Shown here in pieces: positions 14,562 through 24,261 of a stretch of 64,000 nt of DNA (the stretch's first letter is position 1; each line of letters starts with the position of its first letter). The stretch is from Nitrosomonas sp. (GTDB taxonomy: Bacteria; Pseudomonadota; Gammaproteobacteria; Burkholderiales; Nitrosomonadaceae). The stretch spans positions 1 to 64,000 of the forward strand of contig JAMWZY010000008.1 in NCBI GenBank assembly GCA_024281825.1, written 5' to 3'. Under the pieces are notes generated by a model. That model was given only the letters and a program-made list of their open reading frames with translations. It was not told the DNA's origin and did not search any database. The position numbers were made by a program, and so were the translations under genes.

Positions 14562-17399
14562 TTACCTGACCAATGCCCGTTTTTGCTTGATTTCCTGCTG
14601 CTTAGGTTCAATAGGGACTTGTAACTTCAATAAGCTGTCCTGTTTAGCCTGCTGCGATACTTTTTCAACAACCGATCCAACTTGTCGTTTAACCGCCTCA
14701 ATACCCAACGCGCTCTTATTGGCGAGATCATTAAAATCATTTAATTTCTTTGAGTCCTGTTCACCCAATGCAAAAACCGGAAATACCGCTACACCATTTA
14801 CCAATGCCGCTGCTTCAAGCGCTTTTTCCTTGCCAGGGTTTTTGCCAAGGGTGGATTCCAGATGATAATCATCGTCGCCTGCGATAACGATTGGCTTGTG
14901 CGGGTATTTATGATGTAAATCCTGCGCAACTTTGGGCAAGTTACCTGAATCAAATGCGGTGATGACGGGATAATCCAGCGCCTGGGATAGCGTGTCTGCG
15001 GTGGCATAACCTTCAGCAATCACAATGGCAGGTGCAGCATCCAGTGCTGTGAGTCCCTGACTCTCGCCACCAACGACATGAAAGTTATTCTCCTTTCTGC
15101 TACCAGATGCAAAAAGCTTTGCTCCACCAGCCTGTATCGTTTGCACGCTCCAGATCTGTCCATCAACATCTTGTGCGGCCAGCAACAAATCACCGGCACT
15201 CAGTACAATACCGTTTGGATTTTCTTCTCGTAGTGCTTTGACTTCCTGCCAGTTCTGACCAATTTTTATGATTGAGTCATTGGGTAAATCATCAGCATTC
15301 TGCGGCACAATTCTCAGATCGCCTGGCCGGGCATGCTTGTCTTTCAGATAAGGATGCTCGGAATCGGCAGCAGGTGCGATAATCAGCAATTGTTGAATTG
15401 CATCAGCAACTTTAATTTGCTGCGCATGTTGTTCGGCTTTTCTATTCTGCTGCTTGATAGCAGCTTGGGTGATCAGCTCCGCTTTTTGCTCATCCGTTAA
15501 CGAATATCCCTTGGCCTTCCAGCGCGTCTCTATCCCGGTTCGATTGTTCTTGAAATAACCGGCAGGATGACCATCCAGATGCGCCACATAAAAACCTGAT
15601 TTCTCACCCGACTTGTCACCAATAACTTTAATTCTGTGTTTACTGCCATCCATCATCGGATGATTACCATCAACCTGACAACCTTGAGCACGCAGCAAGT
15701 CAGCAAATTCACTCACAGGATCTATCGCAGGTTCCTGCTGTGTGGAAACATTCTCCGGTAGCCAACGTTGCAATGTTTGGATATCTGCTTCTGGCCCTAC
15801 ATACCAGGCACGGGCCTTTTTGTCCCAACGAGCTCCAGCGGCCTTTGCCAAGTCTTTTTCCGTATAAGGAACGATCAAATATTGACGAGCATTGTCATCG
15901 TCTTGATCGGTCTTGGCTCCTGATATCGATACTTCAGTACTAATTGGATCATTTCGAATACGATTTTCATGGATGTTGGCGAGCTGAGCGGCCTTTTCAT
16001 GTTCATTTTTATCGGCAGCGACATCAATGAGTGCAAGCAAATTGGTTAAATCTTCCGCTTCTTGTTTAGACTCACAGTCTTTTACCCATTGAAAAGTCTG
16101 GTCATCACGCTGCATAGTCACGCCCCAGAATTGCGGTTCTCTATTCAGTGAATCAGCGGATACTATCGACTCAACGCCATTTTCATCGGTTTGAATGACG
16201 TTGCCCTGCACTTGGGTGCGCCCATTCCAGTCAGCCGGAATGCTAAAACCCAATTTGTCTGAAGATACTTCTTCAAACTCCAGATTATCAATGGCACCAT
16301 TCCTCAAAAACTTGAGCGCATCGGCAACTAAAACGATGGCATCCTGATCCTTTTTTGACATAGCTTGTGTCAACTCATTCAACCGTTTGATATTGTGGGA
16401 TGCGATGGTGGCCAGATCAGGTGAGAGATTGTGTAAATAGCTGGCGGTGTTTTGCTTGATTTGATTCATTTTGGTTGCCTCCTCTACATCAACTTTCTGT
16501 GCAATTTCCTGTTGTTGTGACAATGCCAGTACATATTCTTGGATTTTTTCCGCATCAGCGGCAGCACGAAATATTTCTGTCGGATCTTCCTGTAGCGCTT
16601 TGATCCATAAACTCACATAAGCCACATGCTGCCCCGGATCATGACCGATACCCAGCTCACCGCTGAGCAACATGCTGGCAATTTCAGCGCGTAATTCTTC
16701 GCGGCCGTAACCCTCGCTGCCGAATGGATGCGCGAGATCACGATTTAAGCGCAATTCATGACCGGTCCAGTGGCCCAGTTCATGCAGGGCGGTTGCGTAA
16801 TAGCGATCGGGAGTCGGAAATTGATGCTTGTGTGGCAAGTGGATACTGTCGGTTGATGGCCGATAAAATGCGCGATCAGCCTCGCCATGATGGATTACGG
16901 CATGGGATGCTTGTAATATGCGTTCTGCCCGCTCCAGGGGATCCCAGTCAGGGGCTTTAATGTCAAGTTCGGGCAGATTATCCATCTGCTGCGCATTAAA
17001 TACGGCGGCATAAAACACTCTGGGGCGCTCTAGTCTCACCTGTTCTTTAATGGGCTGCCCCTCAGTATTGAATACAGGATTTCCACTATCATCATTTTTG
17101 ATGCGCTCATCAGTAAATTTCCAGTATTGCACGAGCGTGCTTTTTTCACCCTTGCGCACCTGTGCGCCAATGTTTACCGCTTGCTTGTACGTCAACCAAC
17201 GCGGATCCGTATACGCAAGACTCATCAGGTTAAGGCTATTAATTCCCCGGTAACGCTTACCAGTTGTGGGATTGACAGGCAATGTGGCCAGCAGGTCACC
17301 TGGTTTCCACGGCTTTTGCCAGGGAGCTACGCCTTTATTAAGTTGCTCAATCAAATTCTCGGCGACTTGTTCATGAAAAGCCTTCTTAGCCCCTTTCAT
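14562..17399 (-). CDS. traC: TraC-like ArdC/zincin/Toprim multidomain protein (conjugative primase type)
   Basis: A 945-residue protein. In order: an ArdC-type N-terminal ssDNA-binding domain (residues 1-130, with G-V-A-P-W-Q-K-P-W), a zincin metallopeptidase-like domain (H-E-L-G-H at 206-210, downstream Glu near 235), a DUF5710-like repeat around [16 protein letters not shown], and a C-terminal Toprim domain (V-I-A-E-G-Y-A-T-A and a later A-G-D-D-D). The likely role is single-strand protection and priming in the recipient. GGAGG six bases before the ATG at 17399 decides the start; an upstream ATG at 17450 is less likely because it lies deep inside the preceding gene. It overlaps that gene by 14 bp. 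Confidence 0.85.
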   Translation of the reverse strand: MKGAKKAFHEQVAENLIEQLNKGVAPWQKPWKPGDLLATLPVNPTTGKRYRGINSLNLMSLAYTDPRWLTYKQAVNIGAQVRKGEKSTLVQYWKFTDERIKNDDSGNPVFNTEGQPIKEQVRLERPRVFYAAVFNAQQMDNLPELDIKAPDWDPLERAERILQASHAVIHHGEADRAFYRPSTDSIHLPHKHQFPTPDRYYATALHELGHWTGHELRLNRDLAHPFGSEGYGREELRAEIASMLLSGELGIGHDPGQHVAYVSLWIKALQEDPTEIFRAAADAEKIQEYVLALSQQQEIAQKVDVEEATKMNQIKQNTASYLHNLSPDLATIASHNIKRLNELTQAMSKKDQDAIVLVADALKFLRNGAIDNLEFEEVSSDKLGFSIPADWNGRTQVQGNVIQTDENGVESIVSADSLNREPQFWGVTMQRDDQTFQWVKDCESKQEAEDLTNLLALIDVAADKNEHEKAAQLANIHENRIRNDPISTEVSISGAKTDQDDDNARQYLIVPYTEKDLAKAAGARWDKKARAWYVGPEADIQTLQRWLPENVSTQQEPAIDPVSEFADLLRAQGCQVDGNHPMMDGSKHRIKVIGDKSGEKSGFYVAHLDGHPAGYFKNNRTGIETRWKAKGYSLTDEQKAELITQAAIKQQNRKAEQHAQQIKVADAIQQLLIIAPAADSEHPYLKDKHARPGDLRIVPQNADDLPNDSIIKIGQNWQEVKALREENPNGIVLSAGDLLLAAQDVDGQIWSVQTIQAGGAKLFASGSRKENNFHVVGGESQGLTALDAAPAIVIAEGYATADTLSQALDYPVITAFDSGNLPKVAQDLHHKYPHKPIVIAGDDDYHLESTLGKNPGKEKALEAAALVNGVAVFPVFALGEQDSKKLNDFNDLANKSALGIEAVKRQVGSVVEKVSQQAKQDSLLKLQVPIEPKQQEIKQKRALVR

Positions 17400-17604
17400 C
17401 TTCAACCTCCGCTGCATGATCAATCGTGCTATCCAACGCATCTTCCTCACTCAAAGCGTCTTCTTTGAATGCGCCCAGCCTTTCCGCCTCCAATGGATCA
17501 AATTCAGCCTGGAAGCCCGGTATTTCTGCATCGAGCAACTTTTCCTGAATGATTTCTGTTATGTCAGGATTATCGGTTTCAGCATCAATCGGTGGTCTAT
17601 GCAT
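17386..17604 (-). CDS. Small acidic protein of the tra operon
   Basis: A 72-residue very acidic protein (about 20 Asp and Glu), with no hydrophobic segment and no recognised domain. AGGAG lies upstream of its ATG, and its 3' end overlaps the start of traC, indicating translational coupling. It occupies a position where similar elements carry short hypothetical proteins. Function unknown; a DNA-mimic or chaperone-like role is only a guess from its charge. Confidence 0.6.
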   Translation of the reverse strand: MHRPPIDAETDNPDITEIIQEKLLDAEIPGFQAEFDPLEAERLGAFKEDALSEEDALDSTIDHAAEVEDERG

Positions 17605-17629
17605 GGCTTTGACTCCTGTTAATTTTTAA

Positions 17630-18202
17630 TTAATGACTCCAGGTAAAAACTGGACGGACAACCTGTTTAATCTGATCACGCGCAATCAGTCCGAAATAGC
17701 GCGCATCGAAGGATTGGGGGTTTAAATCGGATAGCAGTAGGTATTCAGAATCATCTAGTACCGCTTGAAGCCGGTATTGCGGCAATGCATGACCTTCAGC
17801 ATCGGCTGTTAATTGAGCGCTGTTGGGTAAATGTTCGCCATTCACAAAGATGCCAGCCTGATCGATGGAAACTGTATCTCCGGATTGTGCAAACACCCGT
17901 TTCAGCAGCAAGCCATAACCGCCAGGGCAATTGCCTTGATTGATGTAGAATCTATCCATAGCCATATCAAAAACCTCATTTTTCGGTGGGCAGAAAGCAA
18001 CATAAGCACCGCTTAAAATCGGTTCATCAACCGCTTTGTAAAAACCCACTGGCAAGCTGGGTGTGGTATTGATATAAATCCCGCTGATTTGAAAACCAAT
18101 ACTTAGCACAAATACGCTAACGCTTAGGGTCAGAATCAAAACACCCAGGATTTTGATGGGTTTTTTCATGAAGTTGGTTTTCATGCGTTCGAGGTATTTC
18201 AC
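17630..18202 (-). CDS. traF: TraF, conjugative S26 signal-peptidase-type maturation protease
   Basis: A 190-residue membrane-anchored protein with one N-terminal transmembrane helix (about residues 17-41). The periplasmic peptidase domain has the Ser motif T-P-S-L-P-V-G-F-Y and the Lys motif L-L-L-K-R-V-F-A-Q-S-G-D, the two catalytic regions of S26 peptidases. RP4 TraF matures and cyclises the pilin TrbC, whose gene is truncated here, so its substrate may be missing. The start is a GTG overlapping the traG stop by 4 bp; in-frame ATGs at 18184 and 18169 are alternatives. Confidence 0.88.
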   Translation of the reverse strand: MKYLERMKTNFMKKPIKILGVLILTLSVSVFVLSIGFQISGIYINTTPSLPVGFYKAVDEPILSGAYVAFCPPKNEVFDMAMDRFYINQGNCPGGYGLLLKRVFAQSGDTVSIDQAGIFVNGEHLPNSAQLTADAEGHALPQYRLQAVLDDSEYLLLSDLNPQSFDARYFGLIARDQIKQVVRPVFTWSH

Positions 18203-20043
18203 AGTCCGGTTAATTTGTCGCTAAATCTCGGGGGGTTCACTTGTGCCCGTGCCGTAAAGGTTTCATCCTGGAAATACAAAGGCTGCGTGCCATAGATCGC
18301 GGGGAAACCGGCCACATAAATAATCATGTCGCCTGGCTTGGTGATTTTGCCTTCAGCATCTTTCAGGGAGCCGGGCAATCGCATACATTCATCCGGGGTT
18401 AATAATGCGCGCTGCGTCTCCTGTAGGGTACGGGTTACATGTCCATGCATCATCGATGACCTGCGGCCACTGGTGGTAATCTGCTCTTTGATGACCGTGG
18501 TTTGCCCGGTCAGTTTGGATAAGTGTTCCGCTGTTTCAATCCGGTTGGGTGCAAAAGCGGTCTGGATATGACAATTGGAAGTAATCGCTTCATCATGCCC
18601 GTAGCCAGTTTCACGGCTTTTGAGTTGATTCAAATCCTGGCAGATCAGATAGGCTTTCATGCCATAGCCTGCGATAAACGCGAGAGATTCCTGAAAGATT
18701 TCCAGTTTTCCTAAGCTTGGGAATTCATCGAGCATTAATAGCAGTTTGTGTTTGTAATGCGCAGCTGGTTGACCGTCTTTAAACGTGATTCTATCGGCCA
18801 GCTTTCTGATGATCATATTGATCAGAATTCGGATTAAAGGACGCAACCGGGATTTATCATTGGGGTGTGACACGATATATAAGCTGACGGGACTCTCGTG
18901 GTGCATCAAATCACGAATTGTAAAATCCGATGCACTGATATTGTTGGCCACGATCGGATCGCGATACAGGGACAAATATGATTTGGCGGTTGATAGCACG
19001 GAACCCGCTTCTTCTTCAGGGCGATCCAGCATATCGCGCGCACTCGCTGCAATTACGGGATGACTTTTGCCATCCAGATAATCCTGCATGGCCATTTCCA
19101 TCCACAGCTCCCTGATATCGCGATCAGGATCAGAGAGCATTGCGTCGACAGTCGATAAGGTGGCCGGAGATCCTTCTCGTTCAGACTTGTACAAAACATG
19201 CAAAATGACACCTACCAGCAATGCCTGGCTGGTTTTCTGCCAGTGGGTTTGTAATCCCTTACCATCCGGATCAACGATTAAGGTAGTCAGGTTTTGAACA
19301 TCGGCGACTTCCATGCCGCTGCCAATCTGAATTTCATCCAGGGGATTCCAGTGCGCGCTACTGGTTGATGCCGGGTCAAAGCGCAACACCTTGTTTTTGG
19401 CATGCTGCTTTCTCCAACCGGCGGTCAATGCCCATAACTCACCTTTGAGATCAGTAATGATTGCGCTCTGAGTCCAGGAAAGCAGGGTCGGTATGACGAG
19501 ACTCACACCCTTACCGGAGCGGGTTGGGGCATAACACAGCACATGTTCCGGGCCACTGTGTTTCAGATAGTGGGTTTTGCCGGAATTATCCCGCCATCCG
19601 CCGACATAAACCGCATCGCTATAGTTACTCTTGTTATTCTTGGCTGTTTCAAGCAGTCCTGCGGCTAAAATATCCTGCTTATCCGCCCATCTGGCTGAAC
19701 CATGCAATCCCTGATTGGTCCGGGATGAATTGGCCAGCACCATTTTAATGACCAGCACCAATATCAAACCGATACTGGAAAATAAAATGCCAAAACCTGC
19801 CACCAGATCGAACATCTCCGAATACTCGCCATACCATTTATTTGCCCATAGCAGAATAGCCCAGGGTTCATAGATGTTAAAGAAGTGCGTGCCTAATTGC
19901 GGCTGATAGTTGAATTGGTGGGCAAAATACTGGGTCGCGACTTGGAATCCGCCAACAAGACACACAACGGACAATAGCCTAATGATGAGTGTGTCTTTTG
20001 TAATATTTCTGCTGTCTTTAGAACCAAAATTGACTTTATTCAT
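18199..20043 (-). CDS. traG: TraG, type IV coupling protein (VirD4 family)
   Basis: A 614-residue inner-membrane ATPase that delivers the relaxase-DNA complex to the transfer channel. N-terminal transmembrane helices lie near residues 20-40 and 78-104. Walker A A-P-T-R-S-G-K-G is at 172-179, Walker B L-L-M-L-D-E-F-P-S-L-G near 430, and T-G-Q-T-T-V near 505. It sits between traI (1-bp overlap of stop and start) and traF (4-bp overlap) in an RP4-like order. No sign of decay. It could recruit a heterologous channel. Confidence 0.93.
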   Translation of the reverse strand: MNKVNFGSKDSRNITKDTLIIRLLSVVCLVGGFQVATQYFAHQFNYQPQLGTHFFNIYEPWAILLWANKWYGEYSEMFDLVAGFGILFSSIGLILVLVIKMVLANSSRTNQGLHGSARWADKQDILAAGLLETAKNNKSNYSDAVYVGGWRDNSGKTHYLKHSGPEHVLCYAPTRSGKGVSLVIPTLLSWTQSAIITDLKGELWALTAGWRKQHAKNKVLRFDPASTSSAHWNPLDEIQIGSGMEVADVQNLTTLIVDPDGKGLQTHWQKTSQALLVGVILHVLYKSEREGSPATLSTVDAMLSDPDRDIRELWMEMAMQDYLDGKSHPVIAASARDMLDRPEEEAGSVLSTAKSYLSLYRDPIVANNISASDFTIRDLMHHESPVSLYIVSHPNDKSRLRPLIRILINMIIRKLADRITFKDGQPAAHYKHKLLLMLDEFPSLGKLEIFQESLAFIAGYGMKAYLICQDLNQLKSRETGYGHDEAITSNCHIQTAFAPNRIETAEHLSKLTGQTTVIKEQITTSGRRSSMMHGHVTRTLQETQRALLTPDECMRLPGSLKDAEGKITKPGDMIIYVAGFPAIYGTQPLYFQDETFTARAQVNPPRFSDKLTGL

Positions 20044-21668
20044 TAAAGGCTCCTTCGGGGAGTTGAGGGTGCGGATCGTTTTTGACCTGCCGATTGCGTT
20101 CTATTAAAAGCATGCTGTTTCGTTAACTGCTGCCGGTATTGTTCAAGCTGCTTGTCATCAAAAGTCACGCACATTTGGTTTTGTGCTGCAACCTGAGCTA
20201 TCTGAAGGCGAAACGATTCTGTCCCATTGATCGCCAGGTGACTGCCATACTTCTTCATGGCCACTTGTAAAATATCCACCAATGCATCTTGTGTTGTATC
20301 CGGCAGGACGATGAGCCTTTCACCATCATCTCGAATGGTGGTTGATCCTTCTTTATAAGTGGCTGTGCCGATTTTGGTGATAGATTCCACCAAACCATCC
20401 TTAAAGTAACTATTAGCGCCGGAGCTATCATGGCTTTGCTTGGCCGATACCTGGTTACCCTTAAATTGACAGGATCTTCTGGATCGCAGAACAGTCAATG
20501 CTTCAGCATTACCAAGCTTGGCCTCAAATGCTAGCCAATCCAGCCACCCCATTCTGGGATGATTGACCTTAAACTGCTGGTAGGCTTTCTGGTAATCATT
20601 TTTAATGACTGCTATCGTTGTTTTGAACTGCTGATGCGCGGTTGCATACAGTGCTTTTTTGGCCAATCTCCCAGCTTCGATGTTTTTAATGATGTTGCGC
20701 TTGAGTTTGGCTTCTCGTTTGGCGCGTTCAATGAGTTGATCTCTGTTTTGTCGCAATATTGCCCACTGGCTTGAACGCTGTCTGGCGCTATTCGCTTGCT
20801 CTTGCTGGTATCTTGCATAGAGCCTTGAAGTATCCATTTGGCTTTGTAGCGGTCTTGGCTGGTATTGTTTAGTGTTCTGTTGTGACGATTGTGTAGAATG
20901 TTCATTCTGTACAAAAGCACCCAGTCTTTGAGTTAAATTCCCCTTGGATAATGAGCGATCAATAGAGCTGGCTTTGACAGCTACGCCATTGTTGGCGACC
21001 AATACAAACCCATTGCCACGTTCCTTGATTTCAAGGCCATGTCTAGCTAGAGCCTGATGTAAATCCTGCCAGTTCTCCGACTGCTTCAATTCATCCAAGC
21101 ACTCTCGCTTGATCCAGCCCAATAAGCTCTCCACGCCTGTCCTGGCTTCAATTTCCTGCGCCACTCTGGAGGCTTTATCACTCACGGTTTCATGATTAAC
21201 TTTTGTTAAGCCATATTCTTGTTCAATCTGCTCACAAAGCTTAGCTACTTTTTTGTAATCATAATAGGGGTTATGGATTGTTAAGCTTCTAGGATGTATC
21301 TTGTTGATCGCAATATGCATGTGCAGGTTATTGGTATCATCGTGAACTACGCTGATCCGTTGATGACCGATAAAACCCAGAACATTGCAGAAACGTTCTT
21401 CAATTGCATTCAGATCAGCGTGTGGCACCCGCTCGCCTTCCGCGAAACTCAGCACCAAATGACAGGTTTTATCTGATCTGGCGCGCTTATTCATTTCCTG
21501 TGTGTTTTGTATCTCAATGAGTGCCGCTGTCTGATCATCTGAATAACAGTTTGATACCTTGATCTGGCTGACACGCTCACTCTTGTCTTGAGGATTGGTC
21601 AGATACTGTATCAACGCAGAGAAATTACTTTTTCGCACTGATTTGATGAGTATGATTTTAGCGATCAT
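20043..21668 (-). CDS. traI: TraI, MOB_P-type relaxase
   Basis: A 541-residue DNA relaxase that nicks oriT and pilots the transferred strand. The catalytic Tyr is at residue 22 (A-L-I-Q-Y-L-T-N), the same position as in RP4 TraI. The metal motif N-L-H-M-H-I-A-I-N-K supplies His116, His118 and Asn122. The C-terminal half is polar and Q/K-rich and ends in a basic tail; overall it is shorter than RP4 TraI (about 730 residues). It is followed by traG with stop and start overlapping. A KorB-like operator ends 6 bp upstream of the ATG, where the ribosome would bind, suggesting direct repression. Confidence 0.92.
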   Translation of the reverse strand: MIAKIILIKSVRKSNFSALIQYLTNPQDKSERVSQIKVSNCYSDDQTAALIEIQNTQEMNKRARSDKTCHLVLSFAEGERVPHADLNAIEERFCNVLGFIGHQRISVVHDDTNNLHMHIAINKIHPRSLTIHNPYYDYKKVAKLCEQIEQEYGLTKVNHETVSDKASRVAQEIEARTGVESLLGWIKRECLDELKQSENWQDLHQALARHGLEIKERGNGFVLVANNGVAVKASSIDRSLSKGNLTQRLGAFVQNEHSTQSSQQNTKQYQPRPLQSQMDTSRLYARYQQEQANSARQRSSQWAILRQNRDQLIERAKREAKLKRNIIKNIEAGRLAKKALYATAHQQFKTTIAVIKNDYQKAYQQFKVNHPRMGWLDWLAFEAKLGNAEALTVLRSRRSCQFKGNQVSAKQSHDSSGANSYFKDGLVESITKIGTATYKEGSTTIRDDGERLIVLPDTTQDALVDILQVAMKKYGSHLAINGTESFRLQIAQVAAQNQMCVTFDDKQLEQYRQQLTKQHAFNRTQSAGQKRSAPSTPRRSL

Positions 21669-21673
21669 TGTAT

Positions 21674-21686
21674 TTAAGCTGCTTAA
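21674..21686. promoter_or_regulatory. KorB-operator-like palindrome upstream of traI
   Basis: TTAAGCTGCTTAA, the reverse complement of the site at 4177-4189, lies in the 41-bp gap between traJ and traI. It matches the KorB operator pattern and would place traI-traG-traF under the element's own KorB-like protein. Confidence 0.6.
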
Positions 21687-21709
21687 GTCAAAAAGGACTA
21701 TTCCGAAAG

Positions 21710-22078
21710 TTATTTTTTAAGCTTCATAATGGCATCCAGCATCGCGCTTTGCGTATTCCGGATGCTGTCCAAGGTTAAATGCAACTGCGACTTGCCAATC
21801 AATTTTGTGCGCTTGTCGTTGGTCAGCCAAAGTTTGATCAACCCACCCAATCTGCCAAGGTCCGCGTTGATTCTTAACAAAGCATCCACTTTCCGGTTAT
21901 CTATAACACTGGGGACTTGATAACCTAGGCCCAGATTGCGCAGGTACTCGGCAACGGTTAATCCGGCATCCGTTGCTTTGCTCTTTATCTCAGCTTCCTC
22001 GATTGGCAAAACAGGCACCCTGAGCTTCTTATCTCTTCTTTCTTTCCCGATTGTCTTTGGGTTCTTTTGGTCAATCAT
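21710..22078 (-). CDS. traJ: TraJ, MobC-family relaxosome protein
   Basis: A 122-residue oriT-binding accessory protein. The basic N-terminus leads into a ribbon-helix-helix-like region (L-R-V-P-V-L-P-I-E-E-A-E-I-K-S-K-A, then G-L-T-V-A-E-Y-L-R). The C-terminal helical part contains the MobC segment L-R-I-N-A-D-L-G-R-L-G-G-L. In RP4, TraJ binds the nic-proximal inverted repeat and recruits TraI. Here it is encoded 57 bp from such a repeat and reads away from it, as in RP4. GAGGAAA upstream supports the start. Confidence 0.88.
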   Translation of the reverse strand: MIDQKNPKTIGKERRDKKLRVPVLPIEEAEIKSKATDAGLTVAEYLRNLGLGYQVPSVIDNRKVDALLRINADLGRLGGLIKLWLTNDKRTKLIGKSQLHLTLDSIRNTQSAMLDAIMKLKK

Positions 22079-22135
22079 TTCAGTTTTCCTCGAAGAGCAA
22101 GATCAACGTTGAGCACAGAGTGCGAATAAGTTGGG

Positions 22136-22168
22136 GTGGAGATGGCCATCTCCACATATCTTGCCCGG
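22136..22168 (+). other. oriT: oriT: inverted repeat and nic region
   Basis: A perfect 20-bp inverted repeat, GTGGAGATGG and CCATCTCCAC (22136-22155), is followed at once by ATATCTTGCCCGG (22156-22168). This corresponds to the RP4 nic region, where the repeat bound by TraJ precedes CTATCCTG/CCCGG. By analogy the nick is on this strand between G22163 and C22164. Its place between divergent traJ and traK is the RP4 arrangement. The remainder of the 340-bp intergenic region is AT-rich and should hold the traJ and traK promoters and TraK-binding sites. Confidence 0.85.
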
Positions 22169-22421
22169 TTCTGTGAGTTTCAAGAAATATACTAACACTA
22201 TAATCGATGTTTGCAAATAGATTATTTTCGTTATATCATAATTTCAAACAGTATAAAAATACTTGAAAGAAGCTTTATCCAACTAAATAACAGTCACTTG
22301 GAAACGAAAAGAAAGCATAAGCAATTAATTGATACTGAAAGCAACAAAAAGAAATAGATAGGAAATAAAAAACAAAAAGCAGTTTGGACGCCAAGATAAA
22401 TATTTTTGTGGAAATTGTGTG

Positions 22422-22745
22422 ATGACTAAATCCTTATCAGACCGAATCGCACTTTATGCGGATAAAAACAAAAGTACCGGTAAACAATTTTTACCGGAGT
22501 TTATCGCGTTGAAGCCTGATATTGAACAAGCATTAAAGGACGGATGGACGATTCGGCAGATCTGGAACATTTTGCACCAGGAAGAAAAAATCAAATGTTC
22601 TTATCAATGGTTCAGGACTTTGGTCAATCGACATATTGGTGAGGACAGAAAGCAACATTCGCGCATTGATCAAGGAAAATCGGTGAGGGGTGATCATGAA
22701 GGATTTCGTTTTAATTCTGCAACTGAAAAAGAGGAGTTAATCTGA
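22422..22745 (+). CDS. traK: TraK-like oriT-binding protein
   Basis: A 107-residue basic protein. The core F-I-A-L-K-P-D-I-E-Q-A-L-K-D-G-W-T-I-R-Q-I-W, then S-Y-Q-W-F-R-T-L-V-N-R-H, matches RP4 TraK, which bends and wraps oriT DNA next to nic. A GTG codon directly precedes the chosen ATG. It is divergent from traJ across oriT, and its stop overlaps the start of traL by 1 bp. Confidence 0.82.
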   Translation: MTKSLSDRIALYADKNKSTGKQFLPEFIALKPDIEQALKDGWTIRQIWNILHQEEKIKCSYQWFRTLVNRHIGEDRKQHSRIDQGKSVRGDHEGFRFNSATEKEELI

Positions 22746-23476
22746 TGGCTAAAATACATATGATTCTGCAAGGAAAGGGCGGGGTAGGGAAGTCGTTCAT
22801 ATCATCCACGCTAGCACAACATAAGTTTGCCAAAGGTGGCAATCCTTTATGCATTGATACAGATCCGGTCAATGCTACTTTTTATGGATTTAAAAAACTC
22901 AATGTTAAGCAGATTAATGTCATGAACAATGATGAAATTGATCCGAGAAAGTTTGATGATTTGATTGAACTCATCGCCAAAGCTGAAAATGATGTCATTA
23001 TTGACAATGGTGCCAGCACCTTCGTGCCGATGTCACATTATCTTATTAGCAACCAGATACCCGCCTTGCTCCTGGATATGGGGCATGAACTGGTTGTGCA
23101 TACCGTCATCACGGGAAGTCAGGCTTTGCTGGATACATTGAATGGTTTTGTGCATCTGATTAAACAATTCCCCAAAGAAGCATTGTTTGTTGTTTGGTTA
23201 AATCCCTATTGGGGAGAAATCAGCATGAATGGCAAACAGTTTGAAGAAATGAAAGCGTATGTGGATAACAAAGCGCGAGTATCCGCCATTATCCGAATTC
23301 CGCACTACAAGCCTGAAACATTCGGCAAGGATTTGAGTGAGATTCTACAGTCGAAATTTACCTTCGATGAAGCGCTTAAAAATAGCTCTTTGCCGGTGAT
23401 GGTACGCCAAAGGTTAACGATTATCCGCAGGCAGCTCTTCACCAACATTGAAAATGTGGCTGCGGTTTTAACATGA
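22745..23476 (+). CDS. traL: TraL, ParA/MinD-type P-loop ATPase
   Basis: A 243-residue ATPase with the deviant Walker A Q-G-K-G-G-V-G-K-S at residues 9-17, a C-I-D-T-D-P segment near 38-43 and V-I-I-D-N-G-A-S in the Walker B position. It is homologous in position and motif to RP4 TraL, an accessory transfer gene of uncertain role, perhaps positioning the relaxosome. It overlaps traM by 4 bp. Confidence 0.85.
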   Translation: MAKIHMILQGKGGVGKSFISSTLAQHKFAKGGNPLCIDTDPVNATFYGFKKLNVKQINVMNNDEIDPRKFDDLIELIAKAENDVIIDNGASTFVPMSHYLISNQIPALLLDMGHELVVHTVITGSQALLDTLNGFVHLIKQFPKEALFVVWLNPYWGEISMNGKQFEEMKAYVDNKARVSAIIRIPHYKPETFGKDLSEILQSKFTFDEALKNSSLPVMVRQRLTIIRRQLFTNIENVAAVLT

Positions 23477-23901
23477 GTAGCGACAAATTAGATGCATTAA
23501 TTGAAAGAATAGCATCGGAACACGGCATTGTACTGTCGCAGGATGATCCGGTGTTGATGATGCATACGCTCAACGAAGTATTGCTGGAACAAAATGAAAA
23601 AGCCCATGCTGAGCTGCTAAGCAATTACCAGGCGATATTGGAAGAAAACTTTAATCGATGGTGTGAGTACTCTACCAAAAAATCCAATGCCATTATCAGC
23701 GCATCCATGAGTAACGCGCAATTAACACGAGACCAATTCCTGGAAAGCTGTATTCAGCTGATCGATGACAAGATAAAAAGTGGAGTGGATCAGGAAACTT
23801 ATGATCTAGCCAGAATTTCCAGACAGGCGGCCATCATCAATTTACTAGCATCAACCCTACTCTTGGCTTCGGTTGTAACTATCTTTTTGATCTTGTTATA
23901 G
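23473..23901 (+). CDS. traM: TraM-like membrane-anchored transfer protein
   Basis: A 142-residue protein: helical, charged residues 1-115, then one C-terminal transmembrane helix (I-I-N-L-L-A-S-T-L-L-L-A-S onwards) ending at the last residue. It corresponds by position and layout to RP4 TraM, an accessory of the traKLM operon. A role coupled to TraL at the membrane is inference. Confidence 0.75.
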   Translation: MSSDKLDALIERIASEHGIVLSQDDPVLMMHTLNEVLLEQNEKAHAELLSNYQAILEENFNRWCEYSTKKSNAIISASMSNAQLTRDQFLESCIQLIDDKIKSGVDQETYDLARISRQAAIINLLASTLLLASVVTIFLILL

Positions 23902-23931
23902 CAAGATTTCTAAAAATAAGTTGGATAGTAC

Positions 23932-24261
23932 ATGAAAACATTAAATTTAAGTGAAGCTGCCCAATTCTTGAAGTTGCACCCTGAAGAAGTGCGTCGTCGC
24001 GCTAAAGCAGGAATTATTCCGGGTGCAAAATTAGGTAAACGGTGGGCATTTATTGAAGATGATCTTGCTGACCACATTCGCTCGTTATATGCTTGCACTC
24101 GGCAAGCGTTGCAAGTGAGACATGAGGAGAAACAATTATGTCACTCTGTAAACGTGGTAAGACGTGGTGGATTAGTTTCACCACACCAAGCGGCGAGCGA
24201 GTTAGATGCTCTGCTGCAACTGAAAATAAAACCCAGGCGCAAGAATTCCACGATAAGCTGA
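23932..24261 (+). CDS. xis: Excisionase-like HTH protein
   Basis: A 109-residue protein whose N-terminal 60 residues form a MerR/AlpA-type winged HTH (L-S-E-A-A-Q-F-L-K-L-H-P-E-E-V-R-R-R-A-K, then G-K-R-W-A-F-I). That is the form taken by recombination directionality factors beside tyrosine integrases. The remaining part is polar. Its 3' end overlaps the integrase gene by 124 bp in another frame, so the C-terminal ~40 residues are constrained by both proteins. Likely role: excision and control of int. Confidence 0.7.
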   Translation: MKTLNLSEAAQFLKLHPEEVRRRAKAGIIPGAKLGKRWAFIEDDLADHIRSLYACTRQALQVRHEEKQLCHSVNVVRRGGLVSPHQAASELDALLQLKIKPRRKNSTIS

